Notes under the pieces: generated by a model
Databases searched by the model: none
Seen by the model: only the letters and a program-made list of their open reading frames with translations
What the model was told of the DNA's origin: nothing
Shown here: positions 50,720 to 60,152 of the stretch, piece after piece
How positions within the stretch are numbered: position 1 is the first letter of the stretch
Layout of the letters: the number at the start of each line of letters is the position of its first letter
Translations under genes and position numbers: made by a program
NCBI GenBank assembly: GCA_029204225.1
Contig: CM055109.1
Span: 44,209,054 to 44,273,053 of the forward strand
DNA length: 64,000 nucleotides
Direction of reading: 5' to 3'
Origin: Diphasiastrum complanatum
Lineage: Eukaryota; Streptophyta; Lycopodiopsida; Lycopodiales; Lycopodiaceae

Positions 50720-53700
50720 CCGCTCGTCCCATTTGGGATGAGGTGGAGTTCATGCTCGACAAAAAGTGGCGTTGCCCTTTTTGTCGAAAGCAATTCACAG
50801 GGAACACCTCTCGGGTTCGAGCACATTTGGGGGGATTGCAAGTCCGACCCACGGGGGGGCGCTACGGGATCAGCGTTTGTATGGTCATCCCCTTTGTGGA
50901 GAGGGCTCGCATTTTCGAGGCATATGCTGAGTCAGGTGCTGAGCCCGGCGAGCCGTCCACATATGCTGCGGACTTTGTTTCCATTGGTGCACCCACTACC
51001 ACTGGTACACCCAGCACCACCGCCCCCATCCCCACCGTCGCATCCGCACCCGCCACCGCCACCGCCTCTGCCTCCGCCACAGCCACCCGTACCCCCTCCG
51101 CCAGTACTCCCCATCGATCCACAGCCTCCACTGCTGCACCTACGCCTGTGCCACCACCGTCAGATCTGCATGGTCCGTCCACATCCTCCTTCCGCACCTA
51201 CACCTATGCCACCACCTCCAGATCCGCATCGTCCATCCACGTCCTCCCAGCCATGCACATCCCGTGGCACCAGACAGATGTCCATGCCGAGATCTTTCAG
51301 AGAGGGGCAGCACAGAGAGGCCACCAGGACCATAGCACAGATGTTCTATGACCTGCCCCTTTATCATGGCATCATCCCACATCTTTCAAGAGGCTATCTC
51401 GAAAGTTGCAGTCTGCGAGCTCGACTACACACCACCCACAGCTGCCGACGCACTACGCGGCCCTTTGCTCCAGGAGCGGGTTGCATCCGTCAGAGAGAGA
51501 CTAGCCGCACTGCAGGAGGCTTGGGATAGATACGGCTGTTTCATCATGGATGATGGGTGAACTGATCGTTGTAAACGTCCACTCATCAACGTGATTGTTT
51601 CTAGTTGTTACGGTTCCATGTTCCTACGCAGCATCGACGCCTCCAAGGCAGGGAGAGTGCATTCGACCGAGTACATTTACGGCATCATCCGCGCAGCGAT
51701 AGAGGAGGTCGTGCCACATCGCATTGTCCAGGTACAATTTTCTTTCATTAGTTGCTTGGTCATTTACTGCTTAATGTTGATACAAAAGTTTTGCGTAGTG
51801 TTTCCAAGTTGTGAACTGATCGTATGAATGTATCGCGAAAGGTTGTGATGGACAATGCGTCCAACTGCCGCGGTATGGGGGAGCTTCTTATGGCAGAGTA
51901 CCCCTCCATTGTGTGGACTCCATGTGCCGCACACTCACTGGACCTCCTCCTGCATTCCATCAGGCGCCTGCCTTGGGTCAGTGAGATTCTCACGAGAGCA
52001 CTTGTGGTTGTGGACTTCGTCACACGCAAGCGCCGCATCACTGCCCTTTTCCGCACATTCAGCAGGTAAGATGCTACTTATTTTTTGGCTCGTTCAAGAT
52101 GCTTCTTTTTTTTTTGGCTCGTTTCATGTGTGCCTCTCATTTCGTTTGTCAATGCAGGCTCGACTTGAAGAAGCCCGCTCACACCCGCTTCGCCTTCCAG
52201 TTCATCATGCTTGAGCGGCTACACAAGCTCAAGGGTGATTGCATGGCTACTTCTTCAGAGTTCACCGCCATGGACCTGTCCACGACCCCAGAGGGCTTGG
52301 CCTTCCAGGACATCCTCTTCATGGAGCCTTTCTGGGTGGATATGCAGCAGCTGATGGACGTCATGCGCCCCATCTACTCTGTTCTGAGGCTCGTTGATCG
52401 CAAGGGGTGCACTATGGGCCTCATTTATGAGTTCATGGACCGGATAGGCGAGTCTCTCCAGCGTTCTGAGCTGGACCCTGGCAGGTATAACTTTTTTCCG
52501 TCTCACCATCCTTTCTTCCATTTCGCACTCTGTTTCATCTTGTTGCCGCAACACGATGGTATGTAATTGTTGCCTCCACATGGTATGGTCCACAGGTTGG
52601 AGCCTATCAGGCGGTTGTGGCGGCGACCATGGGATAAGTTTCATCGGCCCATTCATAGTGTGGCCCACGTATTGCATCCGCTATTTCAGAGCGAGAGGCA
52701 GTATGACGATGCAGAGCTGCGTGCGGACTGGTTCTCATACATCCGCCTCCTGAGCAGCGACACTGGTATCCGCAGCAGGCTCGAGGAGCAGAGGCTCAGT
52801 TACAGGTAAACTCTTGCTCTGTCGTACGCTCGACGCGGGCTCAAGTGTATTCATGCACATCGCTGCTCAATTACAGGCACTGTCTGGCTGTCTGGACCAT
52901 GCACGTGTCCGAGAGAATAGGCTCTTGCCTGTATCATGATGGGAGAGCTACGGCGCTGGACAGACAGACCTGAGGACGCTCGCGTTCCGAGTCCTTTCAC
53001 AGGTATGTTGTCTAATCTCATTCATCCAACCAGTTTCGCATTTTCTCTACAAGGTCGGTACTCACTCGAGTGGTTGCCAATTAATGCAAGACTGTTCTGC
53101 GTTCAGCCTTGTTCACACGAACAGGCGGAACCGTGTGACGACTGAGCGATGCAATGACTTGGTGTACTGCAACACCAACACCAGGGTGGTTCACGGACAG
53201 CATGAGGGCAGGAGGCGTAGGCTCCCTACTCTTGCAGGTATATGTCTATGCTCAATCGTTTGCTTTCGTATTAGTTTAAGACATTCAGTTTAATGCCCTC
53301 ACGGTTGCTTCGGCTATTCTCACGAATGATCGACTTCTGCAGGTCAATCCCGATGAGTGCCTGGTTGCAGTGGCCGATCATGAGGTAGAGCCAGAGGTTG
53401 ATCCAGACGAGGCCGCCCAGCGTGCTCTGCGGGGTGATCCCGAAGATAATGCTGATACCGATGAGACCACCCCCTTTCCTGTTGACATTCCATTGCCCTC
53501 CTCTGATGATGAGCCCACATATGATTCAGACGAGACGATCGACCTTGCAGGGGATGGTCCACGTGCCCCACCCAGTACTCCCGCATCACGCCCCCTTTCA
53601 AATGATGGCTGGTCAGAGTTTGCGAGGGAGACAGAGGCTGTCGCCCAGAGACAGATTGCGCAGAGACGATTCAGAGCATCACAGGCAATCGGTTCTTCTC

Positions 53701-53891
53701 AAAGACCCCCTCGTGGCAGAGGGAGACCCCCAGGCAGGAGTGTACCACAGAGGGTTCCTTCTGGCAGACCCAGAGGCAGGCCAGCCAAGAGGGGATGCAC
53801 TGATGATTTTTCTAGTCGTCTCTTGGCAGGCGTTGGCCCAAACTTGGAGGAGTCCCAGATGCCTCCAGACTCCCAGCCAGACTTTGTATGA
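50719..53891 (+). pseudogene. hAT-2 transposase gene, multi-exon, with lesions
   Basis: Order seen: a BED zinc finger (WRCPFCRKQFTGNTSRVRAHL, split here only by notation: WRCPFCRKQ and FTGNTSRVRAHL) near 50766-50835; a Pro/Thr/Ala-rich linker; DUF659 (WDRYGCFIMDDG, then TDRCKRPLINVIVSS and VVMDNASNCRGMGELLMAEY with WTPCAAHSLDLLLHSI); LGLIYEFMDRIGESLQ-type sequence; the hAT dimerisation domain (DLRTLAFRVLSQ; LVHTNRRNRVTTERCNDLVY); and an acidic tail with AT-hook-like RGRGRPPGRS and GRPRGRP, ending at 53891. GT..AG introns fit at 51732-51841, 52066-52157, ~52487-52595, ~52806-52876, a fifth ending ~53088, and 53237-53342. TGA at 51558-51560 replaces the Trp of D-G-W-T-D, and frame breaks occur in the linker, near 51375 and near 52970. 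When intact it would bind the ends and cut out the element. Confidence 0.8.
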
Positions 53892-54108
53892 CACCCCTGA
53901 GGATGCATCTGGCACGCAGAGGGATGATTTTTTTAGCACAGACTTGTTGATATTGATACACACAGACTATCATGTATACTGGCATCAGATGAGATGTATA
54001 TATTTTTTTACAATTTATTCGTGTCATGGCTAGTTTATCATGGTTGCTTACAATTGGTTAGCTCTGTGAAATTTGAATGGTTAGTTAGAAATGGTTTGCT
54101 CTGTGCAA

Positions 54109-54188
<80 letters not shown>

Positions 54189-54600
54189 GTGGTATGGAAA
54201 TTGTAAATGCTTGAGCTATTGTGGTACACAAGTTCATCTTCATGTCTCTCAGATCATATGCATCATGTCCAATCATTGAACCCTAAATAGTAAACCCCAC
54301 AGCCATAATCATCATACACAGTTACATAAAAATTGAGAGCAGATTGATAACAGATGCACTTCACATAAATACACCCCCCCTGATAGCATTTCATAAATAC
54401 ATACATTACATTGCAATACACCAGACACGCGTTGCACAAAAAACACACCGTACATTAATTCATCAGATGTATCAAAATAACAATACGTATTTCTGCCATA
54501 TACGGCTGGGGCTGTTCTTTACACTATGTTAGACACTAAATGTTGTCTCATCTATTACCGAAAATTACATAACAATAGTCAGCCACATACGGCTAGACCC
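53892..54600. other. hAT-2 3' flank of the gene with (GA)n tract
   Basis: Untranslated or spacer sequence. It includes about 40 GA units at 54108-54187. The frames encoding (RE)n and (SL)n here are microsatellite artefacts. Confidence 0.6.
54109..54187. repeat. Long (GA)n microsatellite
   Basis: An almost perfect GA run of about 79 bp inside hAT-2. Confidence 0.95.
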
Positions 54601-54649
54601 CATCTATTCTAAACATTCCTATGGATCCTCCACTGACTCCTCGCCCTCG

Positions 54650-54969
54650 TCAGGTGCATTCTTCTATCGCTCTCGCTTTGCCTTCCCGGTTAGCCCGAGC
54701 TGCCTCCTGGTTAGCTCGATGGTGGGCCGCCCTTCTGACCATGATGAGCTGTTGTCGTGTGAAGTTCATTCCAATCTGCTCATCCAAATCCAGCTCGACA
54801 GTAGGGGCAGGGGCCACAGCGGGGGCAGGTGGCTCCGGTTCCGGATTTCTCTGCCGAGCCTGTCCCTGCATCTCTGCAAATTTCGATGCCTTTCATTGTG
54901 CCGTCTGACATCTTCCTCGAGCTTCCATAGAGCTTCGCCCTCGGGCTTCAGTGATATGCCCTCCGCCAT
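54650..54969 (-). pseudogene. Possible second hAT-2 ORF, opposite strand
   Basis: The minus strand starts MAEGISLKPEGEALWKLEED then VRRHNERHRNLQ (from 54969). After a likely one-base frameshift near 54870 it continues QARQRNPEPEPPAP, VELDLDEQIGMNFTRQQLIM and HRANQEAARANREGKARAIE to a stop at 54650. The conceptual product (~105 residues) is charged and helical with a Pro/Glu linker. No family is recognised. It lies between the transposase gene and the right terminus, facing the transposase. It could be an accessory gene, a captured exon or chance coding potential. Confidence 0.35.
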
Positions 54970-55004
54970 CTCACGACGTCCTATTTCTCAAACTGACTCT
55001 CACA

Positions 55005-55345
55005 GCCTCTCACTGGCTCTCTCACAGCCTCTCACAGCCTTTCTCTCACAACCTCTCACTGGCTCTCTCACAGCCTCTAAAAAAGCCTCTCACAATGCCT
55101 CTCACAATGGCCTTGTGAGTGCCTATTTAACACCACAGCCTGTTTCCCCATGTGCAGTTGTTCATGATCACTCCATGGCCTGCTCCCCCACAGTGCCAAT
55201 GTCACTACTGTACCTGCCCCCATGTGTAGCTCCCCCACGTGCTGCACTCCGATTGGGCCCGTGGTCTGCTCCCCCACAGTGCCCATGTGACATTGTACCT
55301 GCCCCGATTTGTTGCCCATGTGACGTTGTACCTCCCAAAACCCTA
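55005..55345. repeat. Short direct repeats near the hAT-2 right end
   Basis: CTCTCACAGCCTCTCAC-type units repeat at about 55005-55110. A second block, TGCTCCCCCACAGTGCC.ATG then TGTACCTGCCCC, occurs at 55181 and 55268 (87 bp apart), with a partial third copy near 55312. They may be promoter or transposase-binding repeats. Confidence 0.6.
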
Positions 55346-55879
55346 AACCTATCTCATCACATAGGCCATGGTACTGTGTAGGTCTTGAACTTCCCTGTGT
55401 TGAATGACATTGTGGAGCATAAGTAATTAGTAAGTTGTTGAGGTTCATCCGGGGAGTGCATCGTTTACCTGTATTCATATAATAGTATAATATAGATTCG
55501 TCAGGGAGAGAGAGATAGTGAGGGCATGAGACAGAGTTTTGGAGACTCAAAAAATATAAATTGTTGCTCTTTCGTGTCCGATTCTATAGATATCAAACAT
55601 GGGCGGCATGGGGGCAGTGGTTAGGTTTGTTGCAAATTTTTTTGGGTACCGTTTTCCTATTTTCTAACAGGAGGGGGCAGGTGGGTGCCAGACACCCTCT
55701 GATAAGTAATTCCGGGGGGAGGGGGGGGGACGGGGGTCATAAATTGTTTTTATTTCGCTTTGGGGATGTGGGACAACAAGGGCAAGGGCCTGTTTTTTTA
55801 TTTTTTTTTGAATTTTTTTTTTTTTTGAAAATGGGGGACGCGTCTGGACGCGGACGCGCGTCTGCCCCTGCTTCCTTAG

Positions 55880-55908
<29 letters not shown>

Positions 55909-55910
<2 letters not shown>

Positions 55911-56069
55911 CAGAGGTGCGCGTCTGGGCCGGACGCGGGCAATTCGCGTCCGCGTCCATATTTTTTTTAATTTTTTTCAATTTTTTTTACACTAAAAAAA
56001 AAAAAAGCGGACGCGTCCGGGGACCCGGACGCACCCCTAGCGCGTTCGCGTCCGGGGTCTGCCACCTTA
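55909..56069. mobile_element. MITE-3, 161 bp, GGACGCG type
   Basis: It runs from ATCAGAGGTGCGCGTCTGG to GGGGTCTGCCACCTTA, with GGACGCG motifs at both ends and A/T runs in the centre. Flanks TATATATT (55901-55908) and TATATATG (56070-56077) match at 7 of 8 bases. It sits in the same TA tract that bounds hAT-2. Confidence 0.75.
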
Positions 56070-56085
56070 TATATATGAACTGTGG

Positions 56086-56139
56086 ACGGTTCACCACGGT
56101 TCTGAGAACCGTACAGTGGGGGGAACCGTGGTGAACCGT
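56086..56139. repeat. Perfect 17-bp inverted repeat (hairpin)
   Basis: ACGGTTCACCACGGTTC (56086-56102) is followed, after a 20-nt loop containing GAGAACCGT, by its exact reverse complement (56123-56139). The motif GAACCGT is shared with the foldback element at 30029-30119. Confidence 0.9.
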
Positions 56140-56302
56140 TTAATTAATAATTAATATTTTTTTAGTTTTCCACCCCCAAAAATAGCCCAAAAAAATGCCA
56201 AAAAAATTAGGGAGTGGGTACAGAATCAGTACAGTACAGTACAGTAGCATACAATAGCAAACAAAGTACAGTAGCCAAAAAAATACCCGAAATATATGAA
56301 AT

Positions 56303-56775
56303 GAGTCTTTCTTGATAGCAGCATTCAGCTTCCTAAAATCCTGGCAAATTCGAGTCTTGCCAGTCTTTTTCTTTGGAACTATAATAATGGGAGACACCCA
56401 TTCACTGCTTAAGACGGGATATATAATGTATGTCTTAAGGTGCTTGTTGAGTTCATCTTTCACCATAAGAGAGTAGTTTGGATTGAGACGATACTGTCTT
56501 TGTCGGACATGTACAACATCTTCTTTAAGATCAATGGGGTGCTCGCCAAATTCAGCAAGTATTCCCTTCAAGTCTTCGAACGACCATGCAAATACGTCTT
56601 GGTACTCTTTCAATAGCTCAGTAAATTCTACTAATTCTATCTCTCCAAGGGACTTAGAAACATGCACAAATTTTCCAGGTGCAAGTTCAATTAGCTTTAT
56701 AGAATCTAGCAAAATTATACCTTCCGTCATATTGGCCTTGGTATGGCCATGAATTTCGCGCATGGCTGACTCCAT
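56303..56775 (-). pseudogene. Gypsy-5 reverse transcriptase N-part
   Basis: LAPGKFVHVSKSLGEIELVE precedes YQDVFAWSFEDLKGI, HPIDLKEDVVHVRQRQYRLN and SSEWVSPIIIVPKKKTGKTR with ICQDFRKLNAAIKKDSF. Typical pre-RT (D-V-F-A-W-S) and first RT motifs are present. Family sequence stops after KKDSF. The open frame continues to 56140 through unrelated A/T-rich sequence with CAGTACAGTA repeats near 56230. No active-site motif is left. Confidence 0.85.
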
Positions 56776-57155
56776 GGATTTATTCTTGTCGTCAGCCTGA
56801 TGTTTATTACCAAATTCTTGTTCGGATTTGTCAGATTCGTCATTTGTGTCTTGATCAGAATCCTCAGAATTCTTGTCTGCACCTTTTTATTCATTTATAA
56901 TTATATCAGCATCTACATTGCAGACATCGAAGAATTCTTCTTCGTCATTCGATGAATCATTATTCTCATAGCATTCAAAATAATTTAATTCGAAGTCTGA
57001 TGCATTAGAGAATATATTAAGGGCATAAGAAGAATCTTCTGAAGTGAAACTGGTGTCGGACATAGGAGTTTCGCCTTCATATCTGTCACGACTCCAGGTG
57101 ATAATCTGTCTGCTGGCTTTCCACGATTAGTTGTCTCGCCAGTTTGGAATCTTAG

Positions 57156-57605
57156 TTATCTGGACTTCCAGTGTACACTTGCGTTAGACTGATAAAGCCA
57201 AGGTCGTCCAATTAAAACAGAGTAAGATGACAAACCAAGTGGTTTGATAACAATAAAGTTCATTGTAAAAGGCTTGGCTTGAATATATACAATCACGTCT
57301 TTCAATATGCCAATAGGTTTTCTTCGTGTCAAATCGGCCAACTTGATATTTCTTTGGGTTGGTTGAATATTAGTCAGACCTAAAGCATGAGCAGTGTCTT
57401 CAGTTATTATGTTGACACTCGAACCTGAGTCAATCGGCACCTTTTTGATTAAGCATCCAGAAATTGTAATGTCGATTTCTGGTGCACCAAGGTCTCCAAA
57501 ATCAATAGATAGTACGCCAACATCTGGCATAGAAATTCGTTTCTTCTTCTTAGGGACAAAGTGGCCTTTTAACTGTTTGCGGTAATAATTGTTATCTGCC
57601 AGCAA
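57156..57605 (-). pseudogene. Gypsy-5 aspartic protease
   Basis: VLSIDFGDLGAPEIDITISG then KKVPIDSGSSVNIITEDTAH (catalytic D-S-G-S-S) and SVLIGRPWLYQSNASVHW. I-G-R-P-W-L is the conserved C-terminal protease motif of Tat/Athila elements. The 149-codon frame is open. Upstream decayed sequence (57606-58058) links it to the nucleocapsid region. It would process Gag-Pol. Confidence 0.8.
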
Positions 57606-58058
57606 TTGCTTGAAAGTTATATTGGGGCGAAGAGAACCAATATCAGTTACAATGTCATAGTCTTTCGTATTTGCTTTCGAGATAGGCTTGTCAATTGTGG
57701 CGTTAGAAAGTTTAGTCTTCGTGATTTCAATGTTGCCTTTCTCAAATGTGACTTTCTTCTCTACAACAGTTGTCTGTAATTTGGAAGTAATGATTTCTTT
57801 CGCTTCCGCAAAAATATCATTCGAGAATAACTTGGCTGCATCACGATCGTAATCAGGGTCAGCTTTAAGATCTTCCTTCGTTATAGACTTGTTCTAAGAT
57901 TTCTTCTTCGAAGAATTTCTCCGCTTCTTTGAAGATACTTTTGTATCTGGTTTCGAGAAGCTTTTGCTTCTCGTAGTCACTTTAAATAACTTCTCAACAT
58001 TGCTTGGCCAAGATTGGTCAACTGTCTTTGTCTGTTTGTCTTCGATGACATCAACCTT

Positions 58059-58625
58059 CTACACAACAGCGTCCGCTGAAGGTTTTACTTTCGAATCAAC
58101 AGCAGCAGCAGGTGTGGCAACATACTGGTATTTTGGACGCGGCTTTTGCGGTTGTGGACAGTCCGGATACTTGTGGCCAGGTTCTTTGTAGTTCGAGCAT
58201 AAAGGTATATATCCGATCGGCTTTCGTGGCTGCGGACAGTCAGGCGAAAAATGTCTTGGTTCACCATAGTTATAGCAATTTCCCGAGACGGGTTTCGTCG
58301 AACTGGTAGACTTGATTATAGGACCAACAAATTCTGGTGGATTGTGTCTTTTCGGTGCAAACTTTGGTTTGCCTTGTTGGGTTGGTGCTGTGGTACCCTG
58401 AACATAATTGGTAGTCACATCATCTTGAAATATAAAGAGCACTTCCTGAGAAGGATCTTCAACATACTTTACGTTTACAGATTTGCAATCTTCTTTAGAG
58501 TGTCCAGATGTACCGCACTTCATACACCATATTCCTGAGTTCGAAGAAGAAGCCTTTGGTCTCTTGTCTGCAACTTCTGAAATTTGAACTTTCAGATCGT
58601 TGAACTTCTTATTAAGATCAGCCAT
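58059..58625 (-). pseudogene. Gypsy-5 nucleocapsid with three zinc-knuckle repeats
   Basis: The 188-codon frame has WCMKCGTSGHSKEDC (intact CCHC), then CYNYGEPRHFSPDC and CSNYKEPGHKYPDC, where Tyr replaces the second Cys in both. Each of the last two is followed by a PQPRKP/PQPQKP spacer. Zinc knuckles bind element RNA. Loss of the same Cys twice points to parallel TGT-to-TAT changes or an ancestral change copied by duplication. Confidence 0.8.
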
Positions 58626-58780
58626 ATTACTTTTCCGAAGCTTTTCAACTTTAGATGTCGCAGACTTATCCTTGGTGGTTTTGCTATCTTTTCGTTTGGA
58701 CTTTCGTTTCTTCCTTCAATCTGCATCATCAATTTTTGTATCTGATGAGTCACTGGAATCTGATTTAGAACTGGAATGGA

Positions 58781-59652
58781 TTAAGATTTAGATTCATCTT
58801 CACTGCTGCTAGAGTCATGCTTAGACTTTCGAGTTCGTCTAGTAGAACCTCTTTTGTGTGCTAACTTGGAAGTCTTATAGTTCTCAACGCTTGCTATGAC
58901 TGTTGATAAAGAAGTCATATCTCCTTGTCTGCAGTATCGATCAACTTTCGGTGGTAAACCTGCCAAAAACCACTTGACCTGCATCGCGACAAGGTACACA
59001 CCAGCTAGTTTTCCAATTAGATTCTTTACTTTTTGTGTGTACCTTCAAAGAAATTCTTTACTCTTCTTCTGCACATTGTTGAGTCGTCCGAGAATTCTGG
59101 ATGAATAACCAATTTCTCTGAACTGGTTCAGAAACGCATCTATCAGCAGTAACTAGGTAGCTACACGTCCTGGTTCAACTTGGCTGTACCATATGCGCAC
59201 TTGCTTTCTCATAAGACCAGGGAAGATCTGCAGCTTGTCAGCACCTTCGTTGTTCGAGTTAGCAATCGACTCGAACTGCGAAACATAACTGTCAGCATCA
59301 TCTGAAGATGTTTCTTTAAAATAATCATATTTAGCAGGGCCTTCCATAATCGGTTCAGGTTCAGGTTCAGGTTCAGGATCAGGCTCTGGATCAGGCTCTG
59401 GATCAGGTTCTGGTTCTGGATCAGGATCCGGATCAGGAACTGGATTTACAACTTCGGAACTTGGTTCAGTTGTAGCAGAAGCTTCAGGACGAAGGTTTTC
59501 GTGTAAATTTTCAGGATTAAGAAGATTATCAAAGAAAGTTTCGTTAAAATTCTGGAAAGGTGATTCTCGTCTTTGCAAAGATTCCTGAAGACTTTTGAAA
59601 AAGCGTCTCGAAGTTTCCAATATTTTTCTAGTCGAGCAGCTCTATCTGACAT
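58781..59652 (-). pseudogene. Gypsy-5 Gag N-terminal part
   Basis: From the right: MSDRAARLEKYWKLRDAFSK opens at 59652. A second frame from 59620 holds a charged segment, an acidic repeat of Pro-Asp/Pro-Glu units, then PAKYDYFKETSSDDADSYVS and GLMRKQVRIWYSQVEPG, the start of the capsid region. Further left, 58999-58781 reads VKWFLAGLPPKVDRYCRQGD and KTSKLAHKRGSTRRTRKSKH. Stops and frame changes occur between blocks. Confidence 0.7.
59340..59460 (-). repeat. Hexamer minisatellite encoding (PD/PE)n
   Basis: GGTTCA/GGATCA/GGCTCT units are repeated about 18 times. On the minus strand they encode an acidic Pro-rich linker in Gag. Confidence 0.9.
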
Positions 59653-59702
59653 ACACTAGGGATGGAGATGGAGTTGTCAGTTTGTATCAACTTTATTTGG
59701 CT

Positions 59703-59721
59703 ATCCCCGACAACGGCACCA
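59703..59721 (-). promoter_or_regulatory. Gypsy-5 primer-binding site (tRNA-Asp-like)
   Basis: The minus strand reads TGGTGCCGTTGTCGGGGAT, close to TGGCGCCGTTGCCGGGGAT, the tRNA-Asp complement used by many Tat/Athila elements. Two C-to-T differences are present. Confidence 0.8.
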
Positions 59722-59725
59722 AAAT

Positions 59726-59788
59726 TGTCATATGTCGTAATATACCAACATAGAATTGCTAGATTTGTATAGTATTTATGTCATTCCT
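59726..59788 (-). repeat. Gypsy-5 5' LTR stump
   Basis: The LTR's inner end (..CATATGACA on the minus strand) lies four bases from the primer site. The LTR is cut at 59788 by the Gypsy-6 LTR. Confidence 0.5.
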
Positions 59789-60138
59789 GTTACGAGCTCG
59801 TGACCAGTGCCGAACCCTAGAGAACACAGATAGGTCAGATACCACAGTCAGGGTCGTGTCCAGCGTACACGACCAACAGGGCAAGACAGTGTGAGTAGTG
59901 TGCCTCAGCACGGTCCATAGCCATGGCGGGCCTAACACAGCCTAGGGACCCTGTCAGCAGGCCCCAGTTGGGTCTCGATGTGCAGTTGGCCACGTCAGTG
60001 ACACGTGGCCAACACTTTGCAGTTGCATGCTACCAGTCCTCACACTGGGCTAGGAGGGGCTTACTCTATATCAAGGAGTAGGCAAGGTTGGGTGGATCAG
60101 TGAGTGTTTGCCCTACTGTGGTGTTAGGATCTATTACA
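59789..60138 (+). repeat. Gypsy-6 putative 5' LTR
   Basis: TGTTACGAGCTCGTGACC..GGATCTATTACA, 350 bp, TG..CA, ending two bases (with one spacer) before the primer site. The left limit rests on the TG and on loss of Gypsy-5 sequence; the partner LTR is outside the window. Confidence 0.6.
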
Positions 60139-60139
60139 C

Positions 60140-60152
60140 TGGTATCAGAGCC
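60140..60152 (+). promoter_or_regulatory. Gypsy-6 primer-binding site
   Basis: TGGTATCAGAGCC, an initiator tRNA-Met complement. Confidence 0.9.

Larger units (their letters stand above)
50068..55878 (+). mobile_element. hAT-2: 5.8-kb hAT transposon related to the GGACGCG MITEs
   Basis: The left end CAGACATGAGGGTCCGG starts at 50070 and the right end reads GGACGCGCGTCTGCCCCTG then CTTCCTTA to 55878. Both ends match the MITEs (left with 36394, 29623 and 50021; right with 44110, 44260 and 29325). Dense GGACGCG/CGCGTCC subterminal motifs lie at 50085-50230 and 55838-55870. Inside is an intron-bearing BED/DUF659/hAT-dimerisation gene. Target duplication cannot be fixed exactly because both flanks are TA repeat (TATATATA left, GATATATA right). 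Confidence 0.8.
56303..59788 (-). mobile_element. Gypsy-5: Tat/Athila-like Gypsy element, truncated
   Basis: From the right: the end of the 5' LTR (59788-59726), a tRNA-Asp-like primer site, gag with zinc knuckles, protease and the first part of reverse transcriptase, where it stops near 56303. The primer site and the RT style (WVSPIIIVPKK; FRKLNAAIKKD) indicate the Tat/Athila side of Gypsy, unlike the chromodomain elements here. Confidence 0.8.

Noticed and set aside
50862-51197. Gly/Val-rich minus-strand open frames over the transposase linker
   Set aside because: They are antisense shadows of the Pro/Ala/Thr-rich low-complexity linker of the hAT-2 transposase.
53370-54033. Alternative plus-strand frame of 211 codons (MIQTRPPSVL..)
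   Set aside because: The overlapping frame starting VNPDECLV follows a splice acceptor, matches hAT-1's last exon and carries AT-hook motifs; the alternative frame is a shadow.
54038-54279. (SL)n and (RE)n proteins
   Set aside because: They are translations of a GA microsatellite and not genes.
55561-56134. Plus-strand frames across 55561-56134
   Set aside because: They cross the hAT-2 right end, TA repeats and MITE-3; their composition reflects GGACGCG and T-run sequence.
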